Of a stretch of DNA of 64,000 nt, positions 54,950 through 62,098 are shown in pieces (position 1 is the first letter of the stretch; the number at the start of each line of letters is the position of its first letter). The notes beneath the pieces were generated by a model. It saw only the letters and a program-made list of their open reading frames with translations. It made no database searches and was not told the DNA's origin. The stretch lies in the NCBI GenBank assembly GCA_016756855.1, contig JAESPD010000012.1, positions 18,336-82,335 of the forward strand, given 5' to 3'. The DNA is from a gamma proteobacterium endosymbiont of Lamellibrachia anaximandri. GTDB taxonomy: Bacteria > Pseudomonadota > Gammaproteobacteria > Chromatiales > Chromatiaceae. The position numbers and the translations under genes were made by a program.

Positions 54950-56013
54950 TGTCCTGTTTCCTGAATTTCCACTCTTGCACCATCAGTTAGCCAAGCGGCG
55001 CCATCCAACACGACAGAATCCCCTGCACTAAGGCCGGACGTCACTTCAATCAGATCTCCTTGTTTCAAACCTGTCGTGACGACCTGCTCTGTCACTACGT
55101 CGCCTTTTATCCGATACAGAACCATACCTGCGGGACGGCGTACCAGTGTTTTTTCCGGCACGGCCACCGCCTGTCTATGCTCATTAAGTATTACCCGGGC
55201 AACTATGCTGGAGCCGGGTTTCCAGTTGCCCAGGTTCTGAAAATCAGCCAGTGCATGTAGCGCTCGATTACTCTCTTCCAGCATGGGGCGTATGTGGCTT
55301 ACCTTGCCGGTTACGGTTTTTCCGCCTTGGATTAACTCTACCTTCATGCCCAAATGGACCGATGCAGTCAACGTCTCCGGAAAATAGAGACGAGCGCGCA
55401 AACTGTCTGTCGATGCTATTTGAAATAACAGAGTGCCAGGTTTGACGTAATCTCCTCTGGATACCGTCCGTTGTTGAATGATGCCATCGACTGGGCTGGT
55501 TACTCTGGTATGGGATAGTTGGTAACGGACTTCTTTGAGTTTGGCTCTGGTGCCGATCAATTCTGCCTGGGACTGTTTCAAGGCTGTTAGCGCATCATCC
55601 AGAGCTGATTGTGAAGCCAGGTTTTTACTGAACAGCTCTTTGTTTCGTTTCAGAATTCGTTGCTGATTTTCAATCAAAATCTGTAGACGCTGGATTTCGG
55701 CGCTGGCGATCTCTTCGGAAATCTTAAATGTCTCATCGTCAAGTGCTGCCAGCAACTGTCCAGACCGTACCTGCATGCCTTCATCCACTTTGATACTGTC
55801 AACTTCCGCAGAGACCTTGGCTGCGATATGGGGTGTGCTGGGGCTTTCAATCTCTCCCCGAACCAGGGTTGTGGAAGTCATGGTTGTCTGGATGGCTCTG
55901 GTCATGGTGACCGGTGTTGCCTGGGGTGATGAAGTTTCTTTAGGCGGGGCTGCAGATACAAAGGTGCTGAGAGCAAGCAGTAGCCATGCTGAACTCAGGA
56001 ATAAATGATTCAT
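54946..56013 (-). CDS. RND efflux system, periplasmic adaptor (second system)
   Basis: 355 residues. Signal peptide (LFLSSAWLLLALSTFVSA) without a lipobox, then barrel-sandwich strands, a coiled-coil hairpin (about 85-140) and the lipoyl half VTSPVDGIIQQRTVSRGDYVKPGTLLFQI written in family order. HlyD/AcrA-type adaptor for the 51863 pump. It overlaps both neighbours by four bases, so regulator, adaptor and pump form a compact operon. Confidence 0.92.
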   Translation of the reverse strand: MNHLFLSSAWLLLALSTFVSAAPPKETSSPQATPVTMTRAIQTTMTSTTLVRGEIESPSTPHIAAKVSAEVDSIKVDEGMQVRSGQLLAALDDETFKISEEIASAEIQRLQILIENQQRILKRNKELFSKNLASQSALDDALTALKQSQAELIGTRAKLKEVRYQLSHTRVTSPVDGIIQQRTVSRGDYVKPGTLLFQIASTDSLRARLYFPETLTASVHLGMKVELIQGGKTVTGKVSHIRPMLEESNRALHALADFQNLGNWKPGSSIVARVILNEHRQAVAVPEKTLVRRPAGMVLYRIKGDVVTEQVVTTGLKQGDLIEVTSGLSAGDSVVLDGAAWLTDGARVEIQETGQ

Positions 56014-56594
56014 GGCGTATCTCCAAAATATGCGGATACTACGGCCATTACCTGTTTGGTAATGTAGGCAGGCGTGTTGTGCGTCAGTTGACTGTCAGGG
56101 AAGAAACGATCTAACGGGTGAAGCTCATAGGGCTTTTGGATCATGCCGATGATGATGACTGAGAGGCCATGCGCGTCACAGTCCGGCTTTAACTCAATCA
56201 GCAGATTCATCAAGTGCTGGAATGAATAACCAAAAACTTCCTCCGCCAGATAGCGTAGCCGCTTCTCATCGCCATCTAATAATTCGCGCTGCATCAGACG
56301 ATGAAAATCCGGGTCATCATGCAGCACTTCGCTTAATCGGGTGATGAAGTTCTGCAGGCGTATAATTGGTTTATCCTGCCTAGTCAATGCTTGCAGTAAC
56401 AGTTCTGATTTGTTCTCGAATGTATCGGTGATGACTTCAATATAGAGTGACTGTTTATCCTTGAAGTGGTTGTATAAAGCGGGGGTGCTGATGTCGACAG
56501 CCTCCGCGATATTGCGCATGGAAACCCCTTCATACCCTCGTTGAGAAAAAAGAAGGATTGCCGCCTTGAGGATGGCTGTTCTTGTATTGCTCAC
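56010..56594 (-). CDS. TetR/AcrR family transcriptional regulator
   Basis: 194 residues. The N-terminal helix-turn-helix is typical: ILKAAILLFSQRGYEGVSMRNIAEAVDISTPALYNHFKDKQSLY (TetR_N, about residues 8-50, shown in parts by the family's order). The C-terminal ligand domain is divergent. First gene of the efflux operon, with an 18-base perfect palindrome 22 bases upstream as probable operator. By analogy with AcrR-type systems it should repress its own operon until an inducer binds; the inducer is unknown. Confidence 0.93.
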   Translation of the reverse strand: MSNTRTAILKAAILLFSQRGYEGVSMRNIAEAVDISTPALYNHFKDKQSLYIEVITDTFENKSELLLQALTRQDKPIIRLQNFITRLSEVLHDDPDFHRLMQRELLDGDEKRLRYLAEEVFGYSFQHLMNLLIELKPDCDAHGLSVIIIGMIQKPYELHPLDRFFPDSQLTHNTPAYITKQVMAVVSAYFGDTP

Positions 56595-56615
56595 GGCTGT
56601 TTTTTCCGGTATATG

Positions 56616-56633
56616 TTAATTAACGTTAATTAA
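56616..56633. promoter_or_regulatory. Palindromic operator for the TetR-RND operon
   Basis: TTAATTAACGTTAATTAA is a perfect 18-base palindrome, 22 bases before the TetR start codon. TetR-family dimers bind such sites close to their own promoters. A TTGAAT hexamer lies just upstream on the minus strand, so the site overlaps the likely promoter spacer. The binding protein is inferred. Confidence 0.7.
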
Positions 56634-56703
56634 TCTTATTCAAGATAGATGACAAGTAACTTTCTGTCAATCATGGGTACAAGCTGGTGGCGTTTAATTC
56701 TCT

Positions 56704-56762
56704 GGTAGGGTGCGCCCTGCGCGCAAGAATGGGTAATCGTGGTGCGCACGGCGCACCCTACG
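56704..56762. repeat. Long imperfect hairpin with GTAGGGTGCGCC ends
   Basis: GTAGGGTGCGCC (56705-56716) and GGCGCACCCTAC (56750-56761) are perfectly complementary; the pairing continues inward with few mismatches over about ten more bases. This is a different repeat type from the GATC/GTTC family and resembles a hairpin repeat common in many proteobacterial genomes. Confidence 0.7.
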
Positions 56763-57000
56763 TTCGTTACATTTAGAGAAGCCAACCTCCACCATGAACC
56801 CCGAAATTTGAGTTATCAAGGCCAGATGAGGCACTGCTGACCTTTCTGCGTTTAGCCGGAAACCAGTAAGGGTCTCGAGAAACATAATCATGAGAATTAC
56901 GCGGTAACTTCTGTCGACTTAGGATTAATTTCATAATAGTGTGTGTTGCCAAACCGTTTTTCCAGCGGGCTGTCACACCAGCAAAAGAGATCTGAGAGAG

Positions 57001-58056
57001 ATGAAAGATACGGTTAAAGATTATTACGGGCAGGTGCTGCAGCACTCTGGAGACCTCCAGACCAATGCCTGCTGCACTGACGCTGAGATGCCTGGCTATC
57101 TGCGCGATGCACTGTCAAATATTCACGACGAGGTTTTGGCCCGCTACTATGGCTGTGGTCTGGTGAGTCCTCAACTGCTTGAAGGAACAAGAATTCTCGA
57201 TCTGGGAAGTGGCTCCGGACGGGACTGCTATGCGCTTGGGCAGATGGTCGGGGAGTCCGGGTATGTGCTTGGCGTGGATATGACCGATGAACAACTTGAA
57301 GTCGCCGACCGCCATATCGAGTGGCATCGTGACCGTTTTGGTTATGCCAAGAGCAATGTGGAATTCCGCAAGGGTTACATCGAGAAATTGGATGAGTTGG
57401 GTCTGGAAGAGAACAGTTTCGACATCATTGTCTCCAACTGTGTCATCAACCTCTCTCCCGACAAGGAGGCTGTGTTGAGGGAGGCCTATCGCCTGCTCAA
57501 GCCTGGCGGAGAACTCTATTTTTCCGATGTTTACTCCGACCGGCGGGTGCCTGAGCATCTTATTGCCGATCCTGTACTCTACGGCGAGTGTCTGAGTGGT
57601 GCGCTCTACTGGAACGATTTTCAGAATCTGGCGAAAAAAGCGGGATTTGCTGATCCCCGCTTGGTGGAGGATCGCCCGATCACCATTGATAATCCGGAGA
57701 TCGAAGAGAAGATCGGCCACATCGGTTTCTACTCAGCGACCTATCGGCTGTTCAAGCTGGACGGGTTGGAACCGGCCTGCGAGGACTACGGACAGGCAGT
57801 GGTCTATAAAGGGGGTATCCCGGAGAGCGAGCAGACCTTCGCGCTGGACGACCACCATATCATCGAGAAGGGCAGAATGTTTCTGGTTTGTGGCAATACC
57901 TACCGGATGCTGAATGAAACCCGCTTCAGTGAATATTTTGAATTCTATGGGAATTGGGATACCCACTACGGTATCTTCGATGATTGTGGCAGTAGTTTGC
58001 CCTTCAAGCAGGCAGGGCAGGGTGAAGAGGAATCAGCGGGAGGCGGTTGCTGTTAA
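57001..58056 (+). CDS. arsM: Arsenite S-adenosylmethionine methyltransferase
   Basis: 371 residues from ATG 57001 with AGAGAG just upstream. The methyltransferase loop is ILDLGSGSGRDCYALG (about 65-80). Conserved cysteines of ArsM enzymes are present: C76 (GRDCYA), C147 (SNCVINLSPDKEAVLREAYRLL region) and C197 (YGECLSGA), and an N-terminal NACCTD with C24-C25 adds a further pair. The chain ends GGGCC, another vicinal pair. The enzyme methylates arsenite using SAM and thiols. No arsR, arsC or arsB gene is beside it, so regulation and resistance context are not shown. Confidence 0.92.
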   Translation: MKDTVKDYYGQVLQHSGDLQTNACCTDAEMPGYLRDALSNIHDEVLARYYGCGLVSPQLLEGTRILDLGSGSGRDCYALGQMVGESGYVLGVDMTDEQLEVADRHIEWHRDRFGYAKSNVEFRKGYIEKLDELGLEENSFDIIVSNCVINLSPDKEAVLREAYRLLKPGGELYFSDVYSDRRVPEHLIADPVLYGECLSGALYWNDFQNLAKKAGFADPRLVEDRPITIDNPEIEEKIGHIGFYSATYRLFKLDGLEPACEDYGQAVVYKGGIPESEQTFALDDHHIIEKGRMFLVCGNTYRMLNETRFSEYFEFYGNWDTHYGIFDDCGSSLPFKQAGQGEEESAGGGCC

Positions 58057-58075
58057 TCGCGAAAAGATCCACATC

Positions 58076-58105
58076 GTAGGCCTGATCAAGCGCAGCGGAT
58101 CAGGC
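58076..58105. repeat. Single-module palindromic repeat after arsM
   Basis: GTAGGCCTGATC, loop AAGCGCAGCG, GATCAGGC: one GATC module, lying 20 bases after the arsM stop codon. Confidence 0.75.
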
Positions 58106-58130
58106 AATCATTGAATAGGTTACTTTTCCG

Positions 58131-58162
58131 CCAAAAAATACCGCCTCTCTGTTTGAGAGGCG
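58131..58162 (-). terminator. Probable terminator of the 58298 gene (minus strand)
   Basis: CGCCTCTC, loop TGTTT, GAGAGGCG (58142-58162), perfect 8-bp stem. On the minus strand it is followed after a few bases by TTTTTT (complement of AAAAAA at 58133-58138). It lies about 135 bases beyond the small gene. Confidence 0.6.
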
Positions 58163-58297
58163 ACTAGATGGAGGTCGTTTTAGCGCTAGTCTTATTATTT
58201 TTCATAAAAACATGAAGTTGAGTCTATATCCTCATGTAAATTATATTGTTCTCTCATGTTACCCAATTCTCTACGGGTAACTGCCCTACTTAAATAA

Positions 58298-58489
58298 TCA
58301 GTTAAAGCGTGGGTTGTAAGTGACCCATGTGCCTTCTGCAACCGCCTCTTTGCCTGTTGGATCCAGAGTGTGTACTGAACCATCTGGATGGATGGTAACT
58401 GAGACGATTTGGGGGTCGTCATTGGTAACCATGGAGCCATCTTCCATCTGTGCGCCCCAAACCTTAATTGCTCTGCGAATCTTTGCCAT
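58298..58489 (-). CDS. Small conserved-looking protein of 63 residues
   Basis: 63 residues from ATG 58489, with a strong AGGAGG seven bases upstream and a near-consensus sigma-70 promoter (58553-58582). It starts MAKIRRAIKVWGAQMEDGSM and ends ...EGTWVTYNPRFN; acidic middle, no signal peptide, no cysteine and no membrane segment. I recognise no family. Good translation and transcription signals argue that it is real and well expressed. An overlapping frame (58195-58569) is its shadow. Confidence 0.75.
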   Translation of the reverse strand: MAKIRRAIKVWGAQMEDGSMVTNDDPQIVSVTIHPDGSVHTLDPTGKEAVAEGTWVTYNPRFN

Positions 58490-58552
58490 TTCAAGCCTCC
58501 TGAAAATGAGCGTTGTGTATGCGTGAAATAATAACCAAGTGATCTGGTAAGG

Positions 58553-58582
58553 ATTAGAGCAAAAACCAACTAAAACTGTCAA
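58553..58582 (-). promoter_or_regulatory. Sigma-70-like promoter of the 63-residue gene
   Basis: On the minus strand: TTGACA (-35, 58577-58582), an 18-base spacer and TCTAAT (-10, 58553-58558). The -35 is a perfect match and the -10 has five of six. It predicts a leader of about 55 bases. Confidence 0.7.
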
Positions 58583-58741
58583 CAATTATTTTGGAATTGT
58601 TCTAAATTGAATGCCCGAATTTCATGTGTTTGAGTAATGCTGTATGTAAGTCATTGTTTTATCGTTATTAATCCCTTTCCCTCTGATGCCATCAGAGGCT
58701 TAATTGGTGTTGAGATAGATAAGCTTACAATCCTTTAAAAC

Positions 58742-58770
58742 AAAAAAAGCCAGCCCGAAGGCTGGCTTTC
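58742..58770 (-). terminator. Rho-independent terminator of the sulfur globule gene
   Basis: Read on the minus strand: GAAAGCCAGCC, TTCG-type loop, GGCTGGCTTTTTTTG. It has a GC-rich 7-8 bp stem and a run of seven T. It lies about 25 bases after the stop codon of the 58793 gene. Confidence 0.85.
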
Positions 58771-58792
58771 CCCTGATCAGGCGTGGCCTGAA

Positions 58793-59074
58793 TTACTTGG
58801 CGGCTTCCGGTGCAGTGGGAGCAACCGGGGCAACAGGTGCGTGGGGAGCGCCGTAAGGTGCATAACCATAGTAGTAGGGTGCATCATAGCCGTAGCCACG
58901 AGCGCTGGTGTGGGCGCTGGAGCGGGCATTGCCTGAGAAACTCATGTTGAAAGCCATGTCGCCGTCACCAAAACCGTCGAACATGCCGTCGTTGTAGCCG
59001 TTGTCGTTGAAACCCCAGAAAGCATTGGCCTGGGTGGAGGCGATCAGAGCAGCAATTGCGATAATTTTTTTCAT
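58793..59074 (-). CDS. Sulfur globule protein
   Basis: 93 residues from ATG 59074, with AGGAAT upstream. A Sec signal peptide (IIAIAALIASTQANA, cleavage near residue 18) precedes a Gly-, Asn-, Asp-, Tyr- and aromatic-rich mature chain (GYNDGMFDGFGDGDM; GYGYDAPYYYGYAPYG) ending in an Ala/Pro-rich tail (APVAPVAPTAPE). This composition is that of sulfur globule envelope proteins (Sgp), which coat periplasmic sulfur stores. Strong promoter (59043-59070) and terminator suggest high expression. This is the clearest sign that the host oxidises reduced sulfur compounds. Confidence 0.88.
   Translation of the reverse strand: MKKIIAIAALIASTQANAFWGFNDNGYNDGMFDGFGDGDMAFNMSFSGNARSSAHTSARGYGYDAPYYYGYAPYGAPHAPVAPVAPTAPEAAK
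59043..59070 (-). promoter_or_regulatory. Sequence just inside the sulfur globule gene leader (no promoter assigned)
   Basis: This stretch is the start of the coding region and its immediate leader; the real promoter is the next entry. It is recorded only to avoid confusion: no regulatory site was seen here. Confidence 0.1.
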
Positions 59075-59142
59075 GGTTGTATTCCTGTAACTGGTAAAAA
59101 GTCGGTTGATTTTGTTTTCGGTCGTAGTGACTCGATGGGATA

Positions 59143-59170
59143 AGTATATAAGCAAAAACTAATATGTCAA
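59143..59170 (-). promoter_or_regulatory. Sigma-70-like promoter of the sulfur globule gene
   Basis: On the minus strand: TTGACA (-35, 59165-59170), a 16-base spacer and TATACT (-10, 59143-59148), five of six matching. It predicts a 5' leader of about 60 bases. The 10-base pattern is stronger than in most genes here, in keeping with an abundant structural protein. Confidence 0.75.
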
Positions 59171-59270
59171 CAGATCTTTTATCACTCTAAAAAATATCTT
59201 ATGGGAACAAGTGGTAATTGGATATCGTTGCTGGTGTTGTTGTGAGAGTGGATCGGAAGAATCGTGGCGA

Positions 59271-60917
59271 TCAACAGCCGCTTGGCAGAAGATCGATTTT
59301 ATGGATGCCGGAAAACTGCAGCGTGACGGGGGTACAGGTTTTACCTTGAATACGGACGCGCAGGGTATTGAAATCGATACTGGTCAGTTCGACACGTATT
59401 TTCGGGTGGTGCGTTGCTTTGACCTGAGCCGGTAGGGTGGGAAGGTCAACAGTAGGTGGCCAGTAGAGTGCGTAGTTCACTCCAGGGGTTATCCTGATGA
59501 TATTCGGGGACTGATTCAGGTAGATCAGCATCCCACCAGGATCCTGAGTGGTGAAGGTCCAATTCAAAAGCCTTAGAGCACCATTTACTTTGAGTTTTAC
59601 ATTGGCCAGGTATGACTGGTTCCAGTCGAGCCGCTGAAGCGGGAAGAGTGCGAATTGCCGATGGGTAAATCGTTGGTTAGGGTCATTTTGCGCGTTTATC
59701 AGTCGAACCTGTTCTACTCGCTCAAGCCCCTGGTCAGTGATTTTGTGCAGGGTAAAGGATTCAAGGGATGGAGCTCCGTTCAGCGCCGGGTTGACCTGGA
59801 CTGAGAGCGGATATCCGGATACCTCATAGTCCGGTAGCGGGTCGGGTTCCTCTGCATAGAATGCGGGAGGGATATTTACGGCATCCTTCGGTGGCCAGAG
59901 GACAATCTCCGGGTTCTCCTTGTGACGGAATCGGGTGAGCTGTTCGATGTACTCCTCACGCAATTTCACCGGATTTGCACAAAATTGCAGATAGTTGCCG
60001 GATGCGGTGTAGCGCCCCCAGTCCGGCGCTGATCTGCAGCTCTCCCGGAACCACTCTGCTGTGACCCTCACAAGCGGTTCGCATATTTCGTAGTACTCGC
60101 CGCTCTGATCGTAGTTGGCCCCTGTAGGGGGTGTGCGGCAAAAATCCTCGAGCCACTCCGCCTCAATCTGTTGGTTGCCATGGCAGATTGTGTAGTATCT
60201 ACCGGTTCCGGAAAATATTGCTTGCGGCGGAGTTTGTCGGCAAAACTGCTCCATATAGCCATCATTCAACAATGTGCCGCCGGGGCAGGCTTCTGGCCAG
60301 GGCTTTCGAAAGCGTGCGTGTGGTGGGATCTCATTGCAGAGTTGCGTGAAATAGTTCTGGGTCAATGGTGTGCCCAAACAGTTTACCGGGACACTGGAGA
60401 GGGCAGCCGCAGGGGGCTGGTTACAGAGTTGCTGAAGGTCGCTGCGTCCGAGTTTAAAAACCTGTGAGATGCCTTCGAGGGAGAAGCCGATCTCATTAGC
60501 GGCAAAATCGAGAAAGGTAAAACGGTGGTAGATGGCGCCCATCAGATTGTCGATGGCACCGCGCACATCGTGCTTGCCGATAGTGGCGTTTTCTTTGACT
60601 AACTTATGGGCATAGCCCGCATTCAGTGCCCTCTGGCCAGGATCGATGCCACTGAAGCCGGGATTGCCTTTGATCTCGGTATGGGCGGAGATGGATAGAT
60701 AAGGGGGCGTGGCGTTACGGTTGATGTCGAGATAGTAGGCGTGACTGCCTGCAGCAGCGGCCAATGGGTTATTGTGCCTGAACTCAACCATCCAAGCCTG
60801 GGTGCGCAGTTGATTGAGATATTCCAGGCCGGTGTCAGAGAGGGATGTCTGACTGCAGAAAAGCAGGAATGCCAGGAGACTGGAATTTTGCCGCAAGTGG
60901 CTTAGAGGTTCCGACAT
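59271..60917 (-). CDS. Secreted CAP-domain protein with a cysteine-repeat region
   Basis: 548 residues with a probable signal peptide (LLAFLLFCSQTSLS). Residues 30-150 are a CAP/SCP (YkwD-like) domain: YLNQLRTQ, NPLAAAAGSHAYYL, SAHTEIKGNPGFSG, IDNLMGAIYHRFTFLDFAANEIG. From 165 to about 330 five copies of a unit of about 34 residues follow, each with two cysteines (165/180, 194/211, 226/245, 260/279, 294/313); the last three have exact C-x18-C-x14 spacing and a W/Y...F-C...PP pattern. The last 220 residues are beta-rich with no known motif, perhaps a carbohydrate- or protein-binding fold. Function is unknown; it is exported. The start codon lies 14 bases from a palindromic repeat. Confidence 0.85.
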   Translation of the reverse strand: MSEPLSHLRQNSSLLAFLLFCSQTSLSDTGLEYLNQLRTQAWMVEFRHNNPLAAAAGSHAYYLDINRNATPPYLSISAHTEIKGNPGFSGIDPGQRALNAGYAHKLVKENATIGKHDVRGAIDNLMGAIYHRFTFLDFAANEIGFSLEGISQVFKLGRSDLQQLCNQPPAAALSSVPVNCLGTPLTQNYFTQLCNEIPPHARFRKPWPEACPGGTLLNDGYMEQFCRQTPPQAIFSGTGRYYTICHGNQQIEAEWLEDFCRTPPTGANYDQSGEYYEICEPLVRVTAEWFRESCRSAPDWGRYTASGNYLQFCANPVKLREEYIEQLTRFRHKENPEIVLWPPKDAVNIPPAFYAEEPDPLPDYEVSGYPLSVQVNPALNGAPSLESFTLHKITDQGLERVEQVRLINAQNDPNQRFTHRQFALFPLQRLDWNQSYLANVKLKVNGALRLLNWTFTTQDPGGMLIYLNQSPNIIRITPGVNYALYWPPTVDLPTLPAQVKATHHPKIRVELTSIDFNTLRVRIQGKTCTPVTLQFSGIHKIDLLPSGC

Positions 60918-60930
60918 GTCAGTGTCTGCT

Positions 60931-60954
60931 GCCTGATCCGTTGCGCTTGATCAC
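60931..60954. repeat. Degenerate single-module palindromic repeat
   Basis: GCCTGATC, loop CGTTGCGCTT, GATCACG: the GATC module with a decayed right end. It lies just upstream of the CAP gene start and between two minus-strand genes. Confidence 0.6.
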
Positions 60955-60991
60955 GTTTTAGAATTCAAAGTGGCGTGGTTCAGGGTTTCTC

Positions 60992-61543
60992 TCAATTGTT
61001 CTCTGCGTATTTCCAGATTGCGGGATTGATCTCGACCGTTTCACTGTCGTTGCCGAACCAGACTTGTCCGTCCTGAATGGTGCACTGCAGCTGCATGTTG
61101 CGCTGTGCCAGGTTCGCCAGTGCCTTACAGGAGTCATCTGACAGATTGATTACCGAGAGGTTGGAGAGGCGCTGTAGATTGTCCCGGTTCTGTTCCCACC
61201 AGATATCGGCCCCACGGCCGGAATAGAGGTAAACGATTACGTTCTTGGCGCGACCAGAGGCCTTGCGTAACCGTTTTTCATCCGGCTGACCAAGTTCTAT
61301 CCAGCAGTCGATCTCTCCGCTCAGGCTCTTATTCCAGATATCGGGTTCATCATCGGTACTGATCCCCTTGGTGAAGATGAGCCGCTCATCCGCGTTCATT
61401 GCAAAGGCCAGCAGCCGCACCATCATGCGCTCGTCTGTTTCGGACGGATGGCGGGCAACAGTGAGTTGATGTTCCTGGTAGTAGTTTCTGTCCATATCCG
61501 CAATTTGCAGTGCGGCCTTGAAGATAGTCGCTTTAAGAGCCAT
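60992..61543 (-). CDS. yaeQ: YaeQ family protein
   Basis: 183 residues from ATG 61543 (MALKATIFKAALQIADMDR), the usual start and length of YaeQ. HPSETDERMMVRLLAFAMNA and ISTDDEPDIWNKSLSGEIDCWIELGQP are family blocks; the fold is PD-(D/E)XK-like, but activity is not established. The start overlaps the end of arfB by 11 bases, so the two are co-translated. The longer open frame (to 61918) runs inside arfB and is not used. Confidence 0.92.
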   Translation of the reverse strand: MALKATIFKAALQIADMDRNYYQEHQLTVARHPSETDERMMVRLLAFAMNADERLIFTKGISTDDEPDIWNKSLSGEIDCWIELGQPDEKRLRKASGRAKNVIVYLYSGRGADIWWEQNRDNLQRLSNLSVINLSDDSCKALANLAQRNMQLQCTIQDGQVWFGNDSETVEINPAIWKYAENN

Positions 61544-61952
61544 CGTGTATTTTTCCCCGCAAGGCCTTTTTCTGGCCGTGTTTGTTCTTCCGATCCAGTC
61601 TTTTTCGTTGCGAGCTTCGGCTCGGCTTGGTTTTGACGCGTTTCTTGCGGGTGACGGTGACGCTCTTGAGCAGATCCCGCAGGCGTTCCAGAGCAGCTGC
61701 CCGGTTTTTTTCCTGACTCCTGAACTGTTGGGCCTTGATGACGATGATGCCCTCTTTGTTAATACGGTGATCAGAGAGCAAGAGTAAACGATGTTTATAG
61801 AAATCGGGCAGGGAAGAGGCCTGGATGTCGAAACGCAGGTGGATGGCGCTGGAGACCTTGTTGACATTTTGTCCGCCGGCACCCTGCGCGCGTATCGCCA
61901 CAAATTCGATCTCGTCATCGGGGATACTGACTTGGTGGGAGATTTTCAACAT
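61533..61952 (-). CDS. arfB: Peptidyl-tRNA hydrolase ArfB (ribosome rescue factor YaeJ)
   Basis: 139 residues. The GGQ motif lies in RAQGAGGQNVNKVSSAIHLRF (about residues 23-43) and the basic C-terminal tail (KKRVKTKPSRSSQRKRLDRKNKHGQKKA) matches the part that enters the empty mRNA channel. ArfB releases nascent chains from ribosomes stalled without a stop codon. It overlaps yaeQ by 11 bases. Length and motifs fit the family. Confidence 0.95.
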   Translation of the reverse strand: MLKISHQVSIPDDEIEFVAIRAQGAGGQNVNKVSSAIHLRFDIQASSLPDFYKHRLLLLSDHRINKEGIIVIKAQQFRSQEKNRAAALERLRDLLKSVTVTRKKRVKTKPSRSSQRKRLDRKNKHGQKKALRGKIHDGS

Positions 61953-62098
61953 GAAAGGTCTCGGATGAATATGTGGTCTAAATCAAGAAACTCAGCGAAA
62001 TACCGGAGTGGATTGCTCTGATTCAGAGACCATTCTATCACTGTAAAGTGCCACGTCCTCCTGTTCTGCTAAACTGCACGCGTTTTTATAAGATCCGG

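Larger units (their letters stand above)
56595..57000. other. Divergent intergenic region between the TetR gene and arsM
   Basis: 406 bases without a convincing gene. It holds the TetR-type palindrome (56616-56633) and a long hairpin repeat (56704-56762). The remaining 240 bases before arsM show no clear promoter, terminator or RNA gene to me; short open frames here are unsupported. Confidence 0.6.
58490..58792. other. Intergenic region between the 63-residue gene and the sulfur globule gene
   Basis: 303 bases, AT-rich. It holds the promoter of the 63-residue gene (58553-58582) and the terminator of the sulfur globule gene (58742-58770). Nothing else, in particular no tRNA or further ORF, could be supported. 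Confidence 0.6.

Noticed and set aside
58195..58569. 124-codon frame overlapping the 63-residue gene
   Set aside because: It lacks a ribosome site, while the overlapping short frame has AGGAGG and a better composition.
59043..59070. A promoter inside the sulfur globule leader
   Set aside because: This was a mis-set position; the real -35/-10 pair is at 59143-59170, and the low-confidence entry in the feature list should be ignored.
61544..61918. Longer N-terminus for yaeQ
   Set aside because: The added 125 codons lie inside arfB in another frame, and MALKATIF is the normal YaeQ start.
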